Shown one piece after another: positions 49,947 to 59,031 of a stretch of 64,000 nt of DNA; positions within the stretch are counted from its first letter, which is position 1, and each line of letters begins with the position of its first letter. Location of the stretch: assembly GCF_000719335.1 (NCBI RefSeq), contig NZ_JOGB01000058.1:1-64000 (forward strand), in the 5' to 3' direction. This stretch comes from Streptomyces sp. NRRL S-87. Its GTDB lineage: Bacteria > Actinomycetota > Actinomycetes > Streptomycetales > Streptomycetaceae. Position numbers and translations under genes: made by a program. Below the pieces are notes generated by a model. It ran no database searches and was not told the origin of the DNA. It saw only the letters and a list, made by a program, of their open reading frames with translations.

Positions 49947-50124
49947 GACGTGTGCGCGGGGGTGTGCGCGTGCGGGTACGGGAGGCCGCGCCCGACCGTC
50001 GCGCAGGGGGGTGCGTGGGGGGCGACGCACCTCCGCCCGCGTCGCCGGAGGGGTCCGGGCGGCGCGGGCGGAGCGGTGCGGGGTGGTGCGGGGTGGAGAG
50101 CGATGCGGTGCGGGAGCCGTGGGC
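49947..50124. other. GC-rich gap with no recognised feature
   Basis: 178 bp between the short chaplin terminator and the 3' end of the next leftward gene; no gene or clear hairpin recognised. Confidence 0.5.
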
Positions 50125-50469
50125 TCAGCCGCCGTTGACGTGCAGGCCGCCGAGCATGGGGGCCACCGCGGGCAGGGTGTCCGTCGCGCCGGAGACGGCG
50201 CCCATGACCTTGTCGGGAGCGTGGTTGCGGAAGTCGTTGACCCCCTCGACGCCCTGCACGGCGGAGTTGACCGCGGAGCCCTGCTCGGTCACGGCGTTCT
50301 CGAGGTGCAGCGGCAGGTCCGAGGTGGGCGCGGAGGCGGCGGCGAGGACGTCCATCGCCCCGCCGTTCAGGCTCATGGGGGCGGGGCCGTCGGCGGCGAA
50401 GGCGGGGGAGGCCGCTCCGAGCGCGGCCACGGAGCCGGCGACGACAGCGGCGACCTTCGAGAACTTCAT
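50125..50469 (-). CDS. Small secreted protein in the chaplin block
   Basis: A 114-residue protein. The signal peptide is FSKVAAVVAGSVAALGAASPAFA. The mature part begins ADGPAPMSLNGGAMDVLAAAS and has no Cys, so it is not a chaplin. It ends in GGLHVNGG. AAGGGA precedes the start. The signal peptide start resembles that of the short chaplin at 52176 (MKLTKAAAVVAGVL). Function unknown; location suggests a cell-surface or morphogenesis role. Confidence 0.75.
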   Translation of the reverse strand: MKFSKVAAVVAGSVAALGAASPAFAADGPAPMSLNGGAMDVLAAASAPTSDLPLHLENAVTEQGSAVNSAVQGVEGVNDFRNHAPDKVMGAVSGATDTLPAVAPMLGGLHVNGG

Positions 50470-50598
50470 TTCAGATCCCTTTCTCCAGCGGCGACCGTCG
50501 CGCCACTCGCGCCCTGCTCAACGATTCCTCCGCGCAACGGAAACCCCGTCGCCACCGCTTTCTTGCGGGGCGCTCGGACATGCGCTCGGACAAACGCT

Positions 50599-50630
50599 CG
50601 GCCGGAGAATCCCAGAGGGATCTCCGGCCG
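50599..50630. terminator. Terminator downstream of the LAxTG chaplin gene
   Basis: CGGCCGGAGAATCCC pairs with GGGATCTCCGGCCG (one bulged base) around AGA. It lies 38 bp after the leftward chaplin stop; an A/T-rich run flanks it at 50631-50650. Confidence 0.8.
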
Positions 50631-50668
50631 ATATTTCTTAGTTTTTTCGATTCCCCCGACGGCCTCTG

Positions 50669-52048
50669 CTACGCCGACATGCTCCGGGAGCGCCGGTACA
50701 GGACGGCGCCGCCGAGCAGCAGGCCCGCACTCAGCGCGGCCGCGGGCACGAGCGCCCCGCCGGCACCGGTGGCGGCGAGCACGGGCACCTGCCGGGCCGG
50801 CATCGGCGCCGGGACGGGGGAGGGGGCCTCGGGCGCGGGCGCCGGGGCGGCGGCCGGGGGGCTCACCGGCGCCGGGGCGGGCGCGGGGGTCAGGTCGACC
50901 GGGCGGTCCTCCTCCGGGTTGGCCGGGGGCTGGTCCACGGCCGGTGCGGCCGGAGCCGGCGCGGCCGGGGGCGCCTCGACGACCGGGGCCGGCGCGGGCG
51001 CCGCGGGCGCCGGCGGTACCACCGGGGGAGCCGCCGGGACGGGAGCCGGCAGCTCGGCCGCCGGGGCCGGCGCGGGCTGGGCCGGGACGGGCGCCGGGGC
51101 GGGGGCCGGGAGCGGCGCGGGGGCCGGGACGACCGGGGGCAGGTCCTCCTGGTGGCCCTGCCGCGGTCGCGGCTCGGGGACCTCGTGGGGAGCGGGGGCC
51201 GGAGCGGGGAGCGGCGTGGCCTCGTGCACCGGCGGTGCCGGGTGCGGCTTCGGCCGGGGCTGCGCGTGCGGCCGGGGGGCCGGGTGCGGCGTGGCCGGGA
51301 CGTGCGGCTTGGGGTGGGGCCGGGGCCCGGCCTCGTGCGCGGGCGGTGCCGGGTGGGGCTTCGGCCGGGGCTGCGCGTGGGGCCGGGGGGCCGGGTGCGG
51401 CGCGGGCTGCGGGGGGACGTGCGCCGCCGGCCGGGGCGGCGGGGCGCCTTCCTCGTCGCACTCCTCGTCGTGGCCGCCGTAGCCCGGGCCGCGGTCCTCC
51501 TCGGCGCCGGGGCCGTACGCCCCCTCGTCCCCGTGCGCGGGGCGGCCGGGTCCCGCGGGGCCGCGGTCGGCGTGGCGCCCGTACCCGGGTCCGCGGTCCT
51601 CCTCGTACCGCCCGCGGTCCTCCTCGCCGCCGTCGGTGCGGCGGTGGCGGCCGCGGCCCGGTCCGGCGTCCTCGTCGTGCGAGGGGTGCAGGTAGCGCTC
51701 GTAGTCCCGGGCTTCGGGGGCGAGGTGGCGCTCGTAGTCGTATCCGCCGCCGTAGCCCCCGCCGCCGTAGGAGTGGTGGACCTCGTGGCCGGAGCCGTTC
51801 CCGCAGTTGTTCCCGAACGAGGGGTTGAGCGCCCCGCCCGGATCCACGGTGTTGCCGCACACGTTCGGGGAGAGCGTGACCGGTACCGAGACGGCGTTGC
51901 CGGACAGCACGCCCGGGGAGTGCGAGGCCTCGGCGCTGGCCGCGGGGTGCGCGAACGCGGCCCCGGTACCGAGGGAGAGCAGACTTGAGGCCGCCGCGGC
52001 GGTGAGTACGCCCTTGCTCAGTACTTGTCGGCTCAGTACTTGTCGCAT
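50669..52048 (-). CDS. Long, wall-anchored chaplin with one chaplin domain and LAxTG sortase signal
   Basis: A 459-residue precursor. A signal peptide is followed by a single chaplin domain (SPGVLSGNAVSVPVTLSPNVCGNTVDPGG, ALNPSFGNNC). Next come a Gly/Tyr-rich stretch, a charged Arg/Asp/Glu region and about 230 residues of Pro/Ala/His-rich linker. The C-terminus has LAATGAGG, a hydrophobic helix and a basic tail RRSRS, a class E sortase signal. Known long chaplins ChpA-C have two chaplin domains, so this one-domain form with a very long linker is unusual. It should anchor the chaplin layer to peptidoglycan. AAGGA lies 3-4 bases before the start. Confidence 0.92.
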   Translation of the reverse strand: MRQVLSRQVLSKGVLTAAAASSLLSLGTGAAFAHPAASAEASHSPGVLSGNAVSVPVTLSPNVCGNTVDPGGALNPSFGNNCGNGSGHEVHHSYGGGGYGGGYDYERHLAPEARDYERYLHPSHDEDAGPGRGRHRRTDGGEEDRGRYEEDRGPGYGRHADRGPAGPGRPAHGDEGAYGPGAEEDRGPGYGGHDEECDEEGAPPPRPAAHVPPQPAPHPAPRPHAQPRPKPHPAPPAHEAGPRPHPKPHVPATPHPAPRPHAQPRPKPHPAPPVHEATPLPAPAPAPHEVPEPRPRQGHQEDLPPVVPAPAPLPAPAPAPVPAQPAPAPAAELPAPVPAAPPVVPPAPAAPAPAPVVEAPPAAPAPAAPAVDQPPANPEEDRPVDLTPAPAPAPVSPPAAAPAPAPEAPSPVPAPMPARQVPVLAATGAGGALVPAAALSAGLLLGGAVLYRRSRSMSA

Positions 52049-52093
52049 GGGTCCTTCCCTGTCTACCGGCGCGCGGCCGGTGCGGTAAGTCAA

Positions 52094-52133
52094 GGTGGCC
52101 TCGGAGTGCACCGCCGTGCACTCCGAGGCCACC
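52094..52133. terminator. Perfect 18-bp stem terminator
   Basis: 52094-52111 pairs fully with 52116-52133 around CGCC. It lies downstream of the leftward short chaplin gene and before the LAxTG chaplin start. Confidence 0.88.
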
Positions 52134-52175
52134 CCGAGGAGGTTCGCCCTAGCGGGCGGCAGACGCGGCGTCGCG

Positions 52176-52409
52176 TCAGGCGTTGACGCAGGTGTTGCCG
52201 AACGCCGGGTTGAGCAGCGCGATGACGTTGACGGTGTTGCCGCAGACGTTGATCGGGACGTGGACCGGGACCTGGACCAGGTTGCCGGAGAGCACGCCGG
52301 GGGAGCCGATGGCCGCACCGTTGGCCTCGGAGTCGGCCATCGCGGGGGCGGCGGCACCGGCGGCCATCAGGACACCGGCGACGACGGCGGCTGCCTTCGT
52401 GAGCTTCAT
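52176..52409 (-). CDS. Short chaplin
   Basis: A 77-residue precursor. The signal peptide is KLTKAAAVVAGVLMAAGAAAPAMA. One chaplin domain follows, GSPGVLSGNLVQVPVHVPIN and VCGNTVNVIALLNPAFGNTCVNA, with two Cys. AAAGGA precedes the start. Nearly identical in its core to the other short chaplins at 49651 and 53192. It has its own strong terminator. Confidence 0.95.
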   Translation of the reverse strand: MKLTKAAAVVAGVLMAAGAAAPAMADSEANGAAIGSPGVLSGNLVQVPVHVPINVCGNTVNVIALLNPAFGNTCVNA

Positions 52410-52771
52410 TTTCTGTCCTTTCCCGCAGCGGTGTTCACCGCATACACGACCCTCGTGCTGCGCACACAGTTTCCTGTCCGTACAACACCACTGCGAGCTG
52501 AGTAACGAGCTGTCCGTGAAAAAGAAACCGAGAATCCGGGACGGGTCTCGGGGCTTTCACTCCAATGCCTCCGCGAAAGGATCCTGAAGAAACCTTCCGG
52601 AGGATATCCGCGCCGGTTTTCGACGGTTATTCGCAGGCGCCGGCCGGAGCCTCGCGGGGGTATTCCCACCGGGGCCACCGGGGCGACCGGGCCCGGCGGG
52701 GCCGGCGCGCAGACGACGAGGCCGCCGCGACCCGGAGGGTGCGGCGGCCTCGTGGCGCGGGGCGGTCGGGA
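52410..52771. other. Intergenic region between a short chaplin and the rodlin remnant
   Basis: A 362-bp gap. It holds a terminator hairpin, ACGAGGCCGCCGC with GCGGCGGCCTCGT (52716-52728 / 52741-52753), just downstream of the leftward rodlin remnant. The left part should carry the promoter of the chaplin at 52176. No gene is seen. Confidence 0.6.
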
Positions 52772-53021
52772 CTAGCTGTTGACCGCGCCGTTGCCGGAGA
52801 GCACCGGGATGTTGTCCAGGATGTGCGAGAGCGGCTCGTCGCCCTTGGCCTGGGTCGAGTTCTCGGTGCACTGCTGGGTCCTGGGAGGCGCCGTTGCCGT
52901 TCACGGTGTTGACGCCGTTGTCGTTGCCGATCGCCATCGCCTGCGGGGCCATCGCAGCTCCGACGCCCACGACCGAAGCCGCGACCGCCGCCGTGGCCAT
53001 CATCTTCTTGATCACTGTCAT
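52772..53021 (-). pseudogene. Second rodlin gene, frameshifted by an internal deletion
   Basis: It begins as a normal rodlin: a signal peptide (KKMMATAAVAASVVGVGAAMAPQAMA) and [18 protein letters not shown]. Then the frame is lost. The 3' half, read in another frame, still encodes [34 protein letters not shown] and a stop at 52772. Compared with the intact copy, the interval between the two conserved blocks is 32 bp shorter, which is not a multiple of three. If translated from the normal start, the product would end in 100 or so unrelated Arg/Pro-rich residues. The last 99 bp shared with the intact copy are identical. Confidence 0.8.
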
Positions 53022-53191
53022 CCCTTTTCTGAGGATTGCCCGGTACAGGAGCATCCGGATCAACGGCCGGCGCCTGGTTTGGGTTGCGACCCTTCACTCG
53101 TTCGGCCGAGCACCCCCGGGTGCCTGCGGACCGGGTCGGGTCGCGCCGACCGGGGCGGGGCCCGGTGGGGCCGCCAAGTGGGCCGCGGGTG

Positions 53192-53452
53192 CTAGGCGTT
53201 GACGCAGGTGTTGCCGAACGCCGGGTTGAGCAGGGCGATGACGTTGACGGTGTTGCCGCAGAGGTTGACCGGGACGTGCACCGGGACCTGGACCAGGTTG
53301 CCCGACAGGACGCCGGGGGACTGGGCCGCCGCGCCCTGGGCGAAGGCGCCGTTGCCGCCCTCGCCGTGGGCGGAGGCCAGGCCCGCGCCGCCCATGATCA
53401 TCGCGACCCCCGCGACGGCCAGGGTCGAGGTGCGGATCAGCGTCTTCTTCAT
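53192..53452 (-). CDS. Short chaplin
   Basis: An 86-residue precursor. The signal peptide (RTSTLAVAGVAMIMGGAGLASA) is followed by HGEGGNGAFAQGAAAQ and the chaplin domain SPGVLSGNLVQVPVHVPVN, LCGNTVNVIALLNPAFGNTCVNA. Both Cys are present. Third short chaplin in the block. It is divergent from the DUF3344-like gene. Confidence 0.95.
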   Translation of the reverse strand: MKKTLIRTSTLAVAGVAMIMGGAGLASAHGEGGNGAFAQGAAAQSPGVLSGNLVQVPVHVPVNLCGNTVNVIALLNPAFGNTCVNA

Positions 53453-53627
53453 CTCGTGTTTTCCCTTTCGGTTCGAACAATGGTGCACCGCATAACGACG
53501 CTCGGCCGTCAAGGGTGCGCACCATCGCCCGAAAGGCCGTACAAGCGAGTCCGACGTGATTTCCACCCCGATTTCTGACAAAGTGCACTCCTGTTTTGTC
53601 GCCTTGATCGAAATTGGAGACCGGGAC

Positions 53628-54803
53628 ATGTCGGAGGGTTCGAAGTCGACGGGGCGCAGGACCTTCCGCACCCTCGGCACGCTGTCCGGCCTGGGACTTT
53701 CCCTCGTCCTTCCGGCCGCCACAGCGGTCTCGGCACCGGCGGAAATGCCCGAGATTCCATTCACCCACCGTTACCAGGCTGTCCAGCACGGCGGATTCGT
53801 ACGGGCGTCCAACTCCGGCATCAGCTGCTGGCGCCGCGTCGACCCCGGCGTCGAGCCCTGCGCCGCGGTCAGGCGCGGCGCCGCCGCGGTCAACTCGAAC
53901 TTCGACATGCTCTACAGCGACGTCGACCAGGACCCGAACACGTACAACGCGACCCGTGCCGAACTGCTGCTCCCGCCCGGCGCCCGGGTCACCTACGCCC
54001 GGCTCTACTGGGGCGGCAACCTGCGGGTCGGGGAGCAGAAGCCGCCGGAGGACAACGGCCGGGTCCTGGTCGCCGAACCGGGCGGCTCGTACAAGGACGT
54101 GCTGGCCGACACCAAGGTGGGTCACCGCGACGGCGACGAGAGCGACGCCTACCAGGCCTCGGCCGACGTGACCCCCCTGGTGCGGAGGTTCGGCGGCGGC
54201 CTGTGGACCGTGGCGCAGCTGAACATCGCCAAGGGCAGCTCCGACGCGGGTGCCTGGGGCGGCTGGACCCTCGTGGTCGCGTACGAGAAGGCCGACGAGC
54301 CGCTGCGCCAGCTCTCGCTCTGGGACGGCTTCACCGCCCTGGGCGAGGACCCCGACGCGGACCCGGACGGGGACGCGGAGGACCGCGAGGGCGACGAGGG
54401 CGAGGACGACGTCCGGCCCGCGGACACCGGCCGGACGGTCGAGCTGACCGGTCTGGACGTCCCGGCGCGGGGTGCGGGCCGGGTGGGGGTGGTCGGCTAC
54501 GACGGGGACCGGGGGGTGCGGGGCGACTCACTCACCGTGACGGCCAGCAGCGGGCGTCGAACGAATATCGGCGACGCCGAAAACCCGTTCAACGACGTGC
54601 TGAATTCCACGATCACGGATTTCGGGCGGTCTGCTTTCAAGCGGCAGCCAGATTATATGAACAATCTCGGATATGACGCGGACGTGTTCGACCTCGGTCC
54701 CGCACTGTCCGAGGGCGCCCGCAGCCTGCGCTTCAGGTTCGGCGCGGAAAACCAGGGTCAGTTCGTCGGCGTGCTCTTCGTACAGGCAGACGCGCGCCGC
54801 TGA
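53628..54803 (+). CDS. Secreted DUF3344-like protein
   Basis: A 391-residue protein. A Tat-like or Sec signal (TGRRTFRTLGTLSGLGLSLVLPAATAVSA) precedes an all-beta-looking region. LLPPGARVTYARLYWGGNL, GGWTLVVAYEKADEPLRQLSLWDGF and FGAENQGQFVGVLFVQADARR match the DUF3344/LEPR-XLL-like surface proteins of actinobacteria. An acidic Asp/Glu-rich insertion (about residues 245-270) interrupts it. It lies between the chaplin block and the exopolysaccharide operon and is 21 bp upstream of the first glycosyltransferase, so it may be co-transcribed. The function is unknown. Confidence 0.78.
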   Translation: MSEGSKSTGRRTFRTLGTLSGLGLSLVLPAATAVSAPAEMPEIPFTHRYQAVQHGGFVRASNSGISCWRRVDPGVEPCAAVRRGAAAVNSNFDMLYSDVDQDPNTYNATRAELLLPPGARVTYARLYWGGNLRVGEQKPPEDNGRVLVAEPGGSYKDVLADTKVGHRDGDESDAYQASADVTPLVRRFGGGLWTVAQLNIAKGSSDAGAWGGWTLVVAYEKADEPLRQLSLWDGFTALGEDPDADPDGDAEDREGDEGEDDVRPADTGRTVELTGLDVPARGAGRVGVVGYDGDRGVRGDSLTVTASSGRRTNIGDAENPFNDVLNSTITDFGRSAFKRQPDYMNNLGYDADVFDLGPALSEGARSLRFRFGAENQGQFVGVLFVQADARR

Positions 54804-54824
54804 ATCGTACGGAGACCACTCCAC

Positions 54825-56006
54825 GTGCAGTCAGACCACGCGACCGGCGGCGCCAGGCCGACGGTCCTCCACCTCGTCCAGCCCGTGGAGGGCGGAGTGG
54901 CCCGGGTCGTCACCGACCTGGTCCGCGCCCAGACCCGGGAAGGCCTCCGCGCCGTCGTCGCCTGCCCGCCCGGCGGCACCCTCGCCGACAGCGCGCGGGA
55001 GGCCGGGGCCGACGTACTGACCTGGCGGGCCACCCGTGGCCCCGGGCCCACCCTCGCCACCGAGACCGCGGCCGCCGCCCGCCTGCTGGCCCGGGTGCGG
55101 CCCGACATCCTGCACGCCCACAGCGCCAAGGCCGGCCTGGCCGGCCGGCTCGCGGCCCGCGGCCGGCCGCGCACCGTCTTCCAGCCGCACGCCTGGTCCT
55201 TCGACGCGGTCAGCGGCACCACGGCCGCCCTCGCCCTGCGCTGGGAGCGGATCGGCGCCCGCTGGGCCGACCGGGTGCTCTGCGTCAGCGAGTCCGAGCG
55301 GCGCGAGGGCGAGTCCGCGGGCATCGCCGGCCGCTGGGCCGTGATCCGCAACGGCGTCGACCTCGACCACTTCCGGCCCGGCGACGGCGACGAGAAGGCC
55401 GTCGCCCGGGCCGGGCTGCCGCTGCTGTCCCGCTCCGCACCCCAGGGACAGCTCGTGGTGTGCGTCGGCCGGCTGTGCCACCAGAAGGGCCAGGACCTCC
55501 TGCTGCGCGCCTGGCGCGAGGTGACCGCGACCGCCCCGGGCGCCCGGCTCGTCCTGGTGGGCGACGGCCCCGACGCGCTCCGGCTGAAGCACGCGGCCCC
55601 GCCCGGCGTCCTCTTCACGGGCGCGGCCGCCGACATCAGGCCGTGGCTTCGGGCGGCCGATCTCGTTGTACTGCCGTCGCGCTGGGAGGGCATGGCGCTC
55701 GCCCCGCTCGAAGCCATGGCCTGTGGCCGCCCGGTCGTGGTGTCCGACGTCAGCGGGGCCCGCGAGAGCCTGCCCCCCGGCCAGGCGCCCCTGTGCCTCG
55801 TACCGCCGGAGGACCCGACGGCCCTGGCCAAGGCGCTCGGCCGGCTGCTGGCCGAACCGGAGCTGCTCGACTCGCTGGGGCGCCAGGCCCAGGAGCACGC
55901 GCGTGCGGAGTTCGACGTACGGAGGACCACCGCCGCGGTCACCGGTCTGTACCACGAACTGCTGGGCCTGCCCCGGCTCTTGAACCAGGAGCGCAACAGT
56001 CGATGA
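54825..56006 (+). CDS. GT4-family glycosyltransferase
   Basis: A 393-residue GT-B enzyme. N-terminal VLHLVQPVEGGVARVVTDLV, VVCVGRLCHQKGQDLLLRAW and the C-terminal donor site SRWEGMALAPLEAMACGRPVVVS (EX7E-like) are classic GT4. It transfers a sugar from a nucleotide donor to a lipid-linked acceptor. The start is GTG 54825. It overlaps the next gene by ATGA. First glycosyltransferase of the exopolysaccharide operon. Confidence 0.93.
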   Translation: MQSDHATGGARPTVLHLVQPVEGGVARVVTDLVRAQTREGLRAVVACPPGGTLADSAREAGADVLTWRATRGPGPTLATETAAAARLLARVRPDILHAHSAKAGLAGRLAARGRPRTVFQPHAWSFDAVSGTTAALALRWERIGARWADRVLCVSESERREGESAGIAGRWAVIRNGVDLDHFRPGDGDEKAVARAGLPLLSRSAPQGQLVVCVGRLCHQKGQDLLLRAWREVTATAPGARLVLVGDGPDALRLKHAAPPGVLFTGAAADIRPWLRAADLVVLPSRWEGMALAPLEAMACGRPVVVSDVSGARESLPPGQAPLCLVPPEDPTALAKALGRLLAEPELLDSLGRQAQEHARAEFDVRRTTAAVTGLYHELLGLPRLLNQERNSR

Positions 56007-57568
56007 CGATGGAGAGCGCACACGCGCCGCACGCCGGGCGGAAGGGCGCCGCACCCACGGCCCTGCGCCGCTCGGCGACCTCGATCCACCCGCCGCGGCG
56101 GCCCCGGGCCGAGCGGGCCCGCCCGGCCGTGCGGCGGCGGCGGACCCGCCGCCACCCCGGCGCGGCACCGCTGCTCGCCGTCGACGTGCTGGCCGCCCTG
56201 GCCGCCACCGCCGTCCTGCCCGCCCTCGCCGGCGGGGGTGCGGACACCCTCGCCGCCGGCCCGGCCGCCGCGGCCGACCCGCTCGTGCTCGCCGGTCCGG
56301 TCGCCGCGGGCCTGGCGGTGCTGCACGCCCGGGCCGGGCTGTACCGGCCCAGGCTCGCCCCCTCCGCGCTCTTCGAACTCCCCGCCCTGCTGGGCCGGTC
56401 CGCCGTCGTGTGGTGCGCCGCGGCCGCCGCCGTCGCCGCGGCCGCCCCCCGCCACGCCCTCGGCTGGGCCGCGCTGGCCACCGCCGTCTGCCTTCAGGTC
56501 GTACTGACGTGCGCGGGACGCGGGTTCGTCAACCAGCTGCGCCGCCGGGCCGCCGTCCGCCACCCCCGCTCCACCCTCGTGGTCGGCCCGCTGCCCGGCG
56601 CCCGCCAGGTGGCCGCCGCCCTCCAGGGCCGGCAGGAGTACGGGCTGCGCCCGGTCGGCCTCGCCGACCCCGGCCTGGACCCCGAGGCCGCCACCGGCCC
56701 GCTCCCGGTGCTGACCAGCCACGAGGACGTCCGCCGCGCGGTCATCCAGAACGCCGTCCGGGTCGCGGTCTTCACCCGGCCCCCCGAGGCCGACGAGCGC
56801 ACCGCCGCCCTGCTGCGGCTCTGCCACGACCACGGCTGCCGGCTCTGGCTCGCCGACGCCGCCGGCACCGCCCGGATCACGGGCCTGCGGGCGTCCCGGA
56901 CCTCCGGAGCCGCGGACGGGCCGGCCGGTGCCGACCACGTGTGGGGCTACGCCGCCCAGCTGCTGCTGCCCCGCCCCGCCCGGCCCGTGGAGCGGGCGGT
57001 CAAGCGCCTCATGGACGGCCTGCTGGCGCTGGCCGCCCTGGCGCTGGCCGCGCCCCTGATGGCCCTGTGCGCGGCGGCCGTACGACTCGCCGACGGCCCC
57101 GGGGTGATCTTCCGGCAGGAGCGGGTGGGCCTGTACGGGCGCCCCTTCACCCTGCTGAAGTTCCGTACCCTGCGCGCCGACGAGCACGAGTCCGCCACCC
57201 GCTGGACCGTGGCCGGCGACCGCCGCATGAGCCGGGTGGGCAGCTTCCTGCGCAAGTCCTCCCTCGACGAGCTGCCTCAGCTGTGGAACGTCGTCCGGGG
57301 TGACATGAGCCTGGTCGGCCCGCGCCCCGAACGCCCCTTCTTCGTCGCCAAGTTCGCCGACGTCCATCCCGGCTACGAGGCCCGCCACCGGATGCCCGTC
57401 GGCATCACCGGACTGGCCCAGATCAACGGCCTGCGCGGCGACACCTCCATCGAGGACCGGGCCCGCTTCGACAACCACTACATCGACACCTGGTCGCTCT
57501 GGCAGGACCTGTGGATCCTGGCCCGCACGGCGGCCTCCTTCTTCCGCTTCCGCCTGGGAGGCAGCTGA
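56003..57568 (+). CDS. Polyprenyl-phosphate sugar-1-phosphate transferase (initiating EPS enzyme)
   Basis: A 521-residue protein. Several N-terminal membrane segments precede a CoA-binding-like domain (LVVGPLPGARQVAAALQG). The C-terminal bacterial sugar transferase domain has KRLMDGLLALAAL, VIFRQERVGLYGRPFTLLKFRTL, SLDELPQLWNVVRGDMSLVGPRPERPFFV and GLAQINGLRGDTSIEDRARFDNHYI. It loads the first sugar-phosphate onto undecaprenyl phosphate (WbaP/CpsE-type). The ATGA overlap with the GT4 gene shows coupling. Confidence 0.95.
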   Translation: MTMESAHAPHAGRKGAAPTALRRSATSIHPPRRPRAERARPAVRRRRTRRHPGAAPLLAVDVLAALAATAVLPALAGGGADTLAAGPAAAADPLVLAGPVAAGLAVLHARAGLYRPRLAPSALFELPALLGRSAVVWCAAAAAVAAAAPRHALGWAALATAVCLQVVLTCAGRGFVNQLRRRAAVRHPRSTLVVGPLPGARQVAAALQGRQEYGLRPVGLADPGLDPEAATGPLPVLTSHEDVRRAVIQNAVRVAVFTRPPEADERTAALLRLCHDHGCRLWLADAAGTARITGLRASRTSGAADGPAGADHVWGYAAQLLLPRPARPVERAVKRLMDGLLALAALALAAPLMALCAAAVRLADGPGVIFRQERVGLYGRPFTLLKFRTLRADEHESATRWTVAGDRRMSRVGSFLRKSSLDELPQLWNVVRGDMSLVGPRPERPFFVAKFADVHPGYEARHRMPVGITGLAQINGLRGDTSIEDRARFDNHYIDTWSLWQDLWILARTAASFFRFRLGGS

Positions 57569-57570
57569 CC

Positions 57571-59031
57571 ATGAGCGCCCCGCCCGGGGTGCGGCTCGCC
57601 GTCAGCGGCGCCGCGCCCCTCCCGTACCCGCCGCACGCCCCCGCCGCACCGTCCGCGTCCCTCGCGCGGCTGCTGCGCCGGCACTGGCCGCTGCTGCCGC
57701 TGGCCGCCACCGTGCTGGCGCTGGTCGCCCCGGTGCCGGCCGGCGACGCCACCGCCTCCGGCAAGGTCGGCCCCGCCGACGCGGCGTCCCTGCTGCTGGT
57801 CCTCGTGTGCGCCGTGCAGGCCCTGCGCGGGCGGGTACGGCCGCTCACCCCGGCGGTCGGGCTGTTCCTCGCGCTGCCCGCGGTGGGACTGGCCGTGGCC
57901 ACGGTCACGGCGGGGGACCCGTACGCCGCGCTGCCCGGGTTCGTGCGCTACCTCCAGGTGTTCGTGCTGGTCCCGGGGGCGATCGTGCTGCTCGTGCGCG
58001 ACGGGTGGGAGTTCCGGGCCGCCGCCGGCTGCTTCGCCGTCCTCGCGCTCGTCCAGGGCGGGGTCGGCGTCGTCCAGTACGCCACCCGGACCGGGGCCTC
58101 GTACCAGGGCGAGAACATCCGGGCGGTCGGCACCTTCGGCCCCGGGGACGTCATGGGCATGGCCACCGTCGTCGCGTACGGGCTCATCGCCGCCGCGGCG
58201 CTGGCGCTCGCGCCGGGCACCCCGCGCCGGCTGCGGACCCCGGCGGCCGCGGCCGCCGGGGTGCTGGTCGTGCCGCTGGTGCTGTCCTTCAGCCGGGGGG
58301 CGTGGATCGCCACCGCAGCCGCCGGGCTGGCCGTCATGCTGCTCGCCGGCGTGCGACGGGCGCTCGCGGTGCTGGCGGCGCTGGTGGCGGCCGGGGTCGT
58401 GCTGGTCGGCGGCCTCGGGGTGGGATCCGAGATGGTGGCCGAACGCCTGACCAGCATCACGCAGGTCAGCTCCGCCCCCGACCAGTCCGTCACCGACCGG
58501 TACACGATGTGGGCGGCCGCCGGGTCGATGTGGGCCGAGCGGCCGGCCGCCGGGGTCGGGCTCAAGGGCTTCCCCGCGAACCGGGACGCGCACTCCACGC
58601 TCGGCCTCTCCTCCGGCAGCGACACCGCCGGAGCGGGCCAGGCCTTCATGCGCCAGCCGCTGCTGTCCCCGCACAACATGTACCTGCTCGTCCTGAGCGA
58701 GCAGGGGCTCATCGGCCTGACCGCACTGGTCGGCGGCTGGGCCGCGGTCCTCGCCGCCGGCGTCCGGCGGGCCCTGCGGCCCGACCCGGGCGCGCGGGCC
58801 GTGCGGGACTGCGGGCTGGTGGCCGTGGGACTGCTGGTGTGGCAGCTGACGGACTTCCTGTACGCCGACATCGGCGGGCCCTCGACCGTGCTCACCGGCG
58901 TCGTCATCGGCCTCGCGGCCTGGTGGGCCCTGGGCTCCGCGGGCGCCCCCGGCTCCGCCCCGGGCGGCGCCGGCACCGAGAAGCCGGCCCGCACCGCCCT
59001 TCCGGCCCCCGAAGGCGCGGCGGTCGCGTGA
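57571..59031 (+). CDS. O-antigen ligase/Wzy-like polymerase
   Basis: A 486-residue membrane protein with about 12 hydrophobic segments. The Wzy_C-type loop includes TDRYTMWAAAGSMWAERPAAGVGLKGFP and SPHNMYLLVLSEQGLIGL, typical of the O-antigen ligase family. It should polymerise or ligate repeat units outside the membrane. GGGAGG lies 9 bases before the start. The stop overlaps the flippase start as GTGA. Confidence 0.88.
   Translation: MSAPPGVRLAVSGAAPLPYPPHAPAAPSASLARLLRRHWPLLPLAATVLALVAPVPAGDATASGKVGPADAASLLLVLVCAVQALRGRVRPLTPAVGLFLALPAVGLAVATVTAGDPYAALPGFVRYLQVFVLVPGAIVLLVRDGWEFRAAAGCFAVLALVQGGVGVVQYATRTGASYQGENIRAVGTFGPGDVMGMATVVAYGLIAAAALALAPGTPRRLRTPAAAAAGVLVVPLVLSFSRGAWIATAAAGLAVMLLAGVRRALAVLAALVAAGVVLVGGLGVGSEMVAERLTSITQVSSAPDQSVTDRYTMWAAAGSMWAERPAAGVGLKGFPANRDAHSTLGLSSGSDTAGAGQAFMRQPLLSPHNMYLLVLSEQGLIGLTALVGGWAAVLAAGVRRALRPDPGARAVRDCGLVAVGLLVWQLTDFLYADIGGPSTVLTGVVIGLAAWWALGSAGAPGSAPGGAGTEKPARTALPAPEGAAVA

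Noticed and set aside
50011..51828. 605-codon frame opposite the anchored chaplin
   Set aside because: Arg/Pro/Gly low-complexity shadow of the Pro/Ala-rich linker; no start signal or domain.
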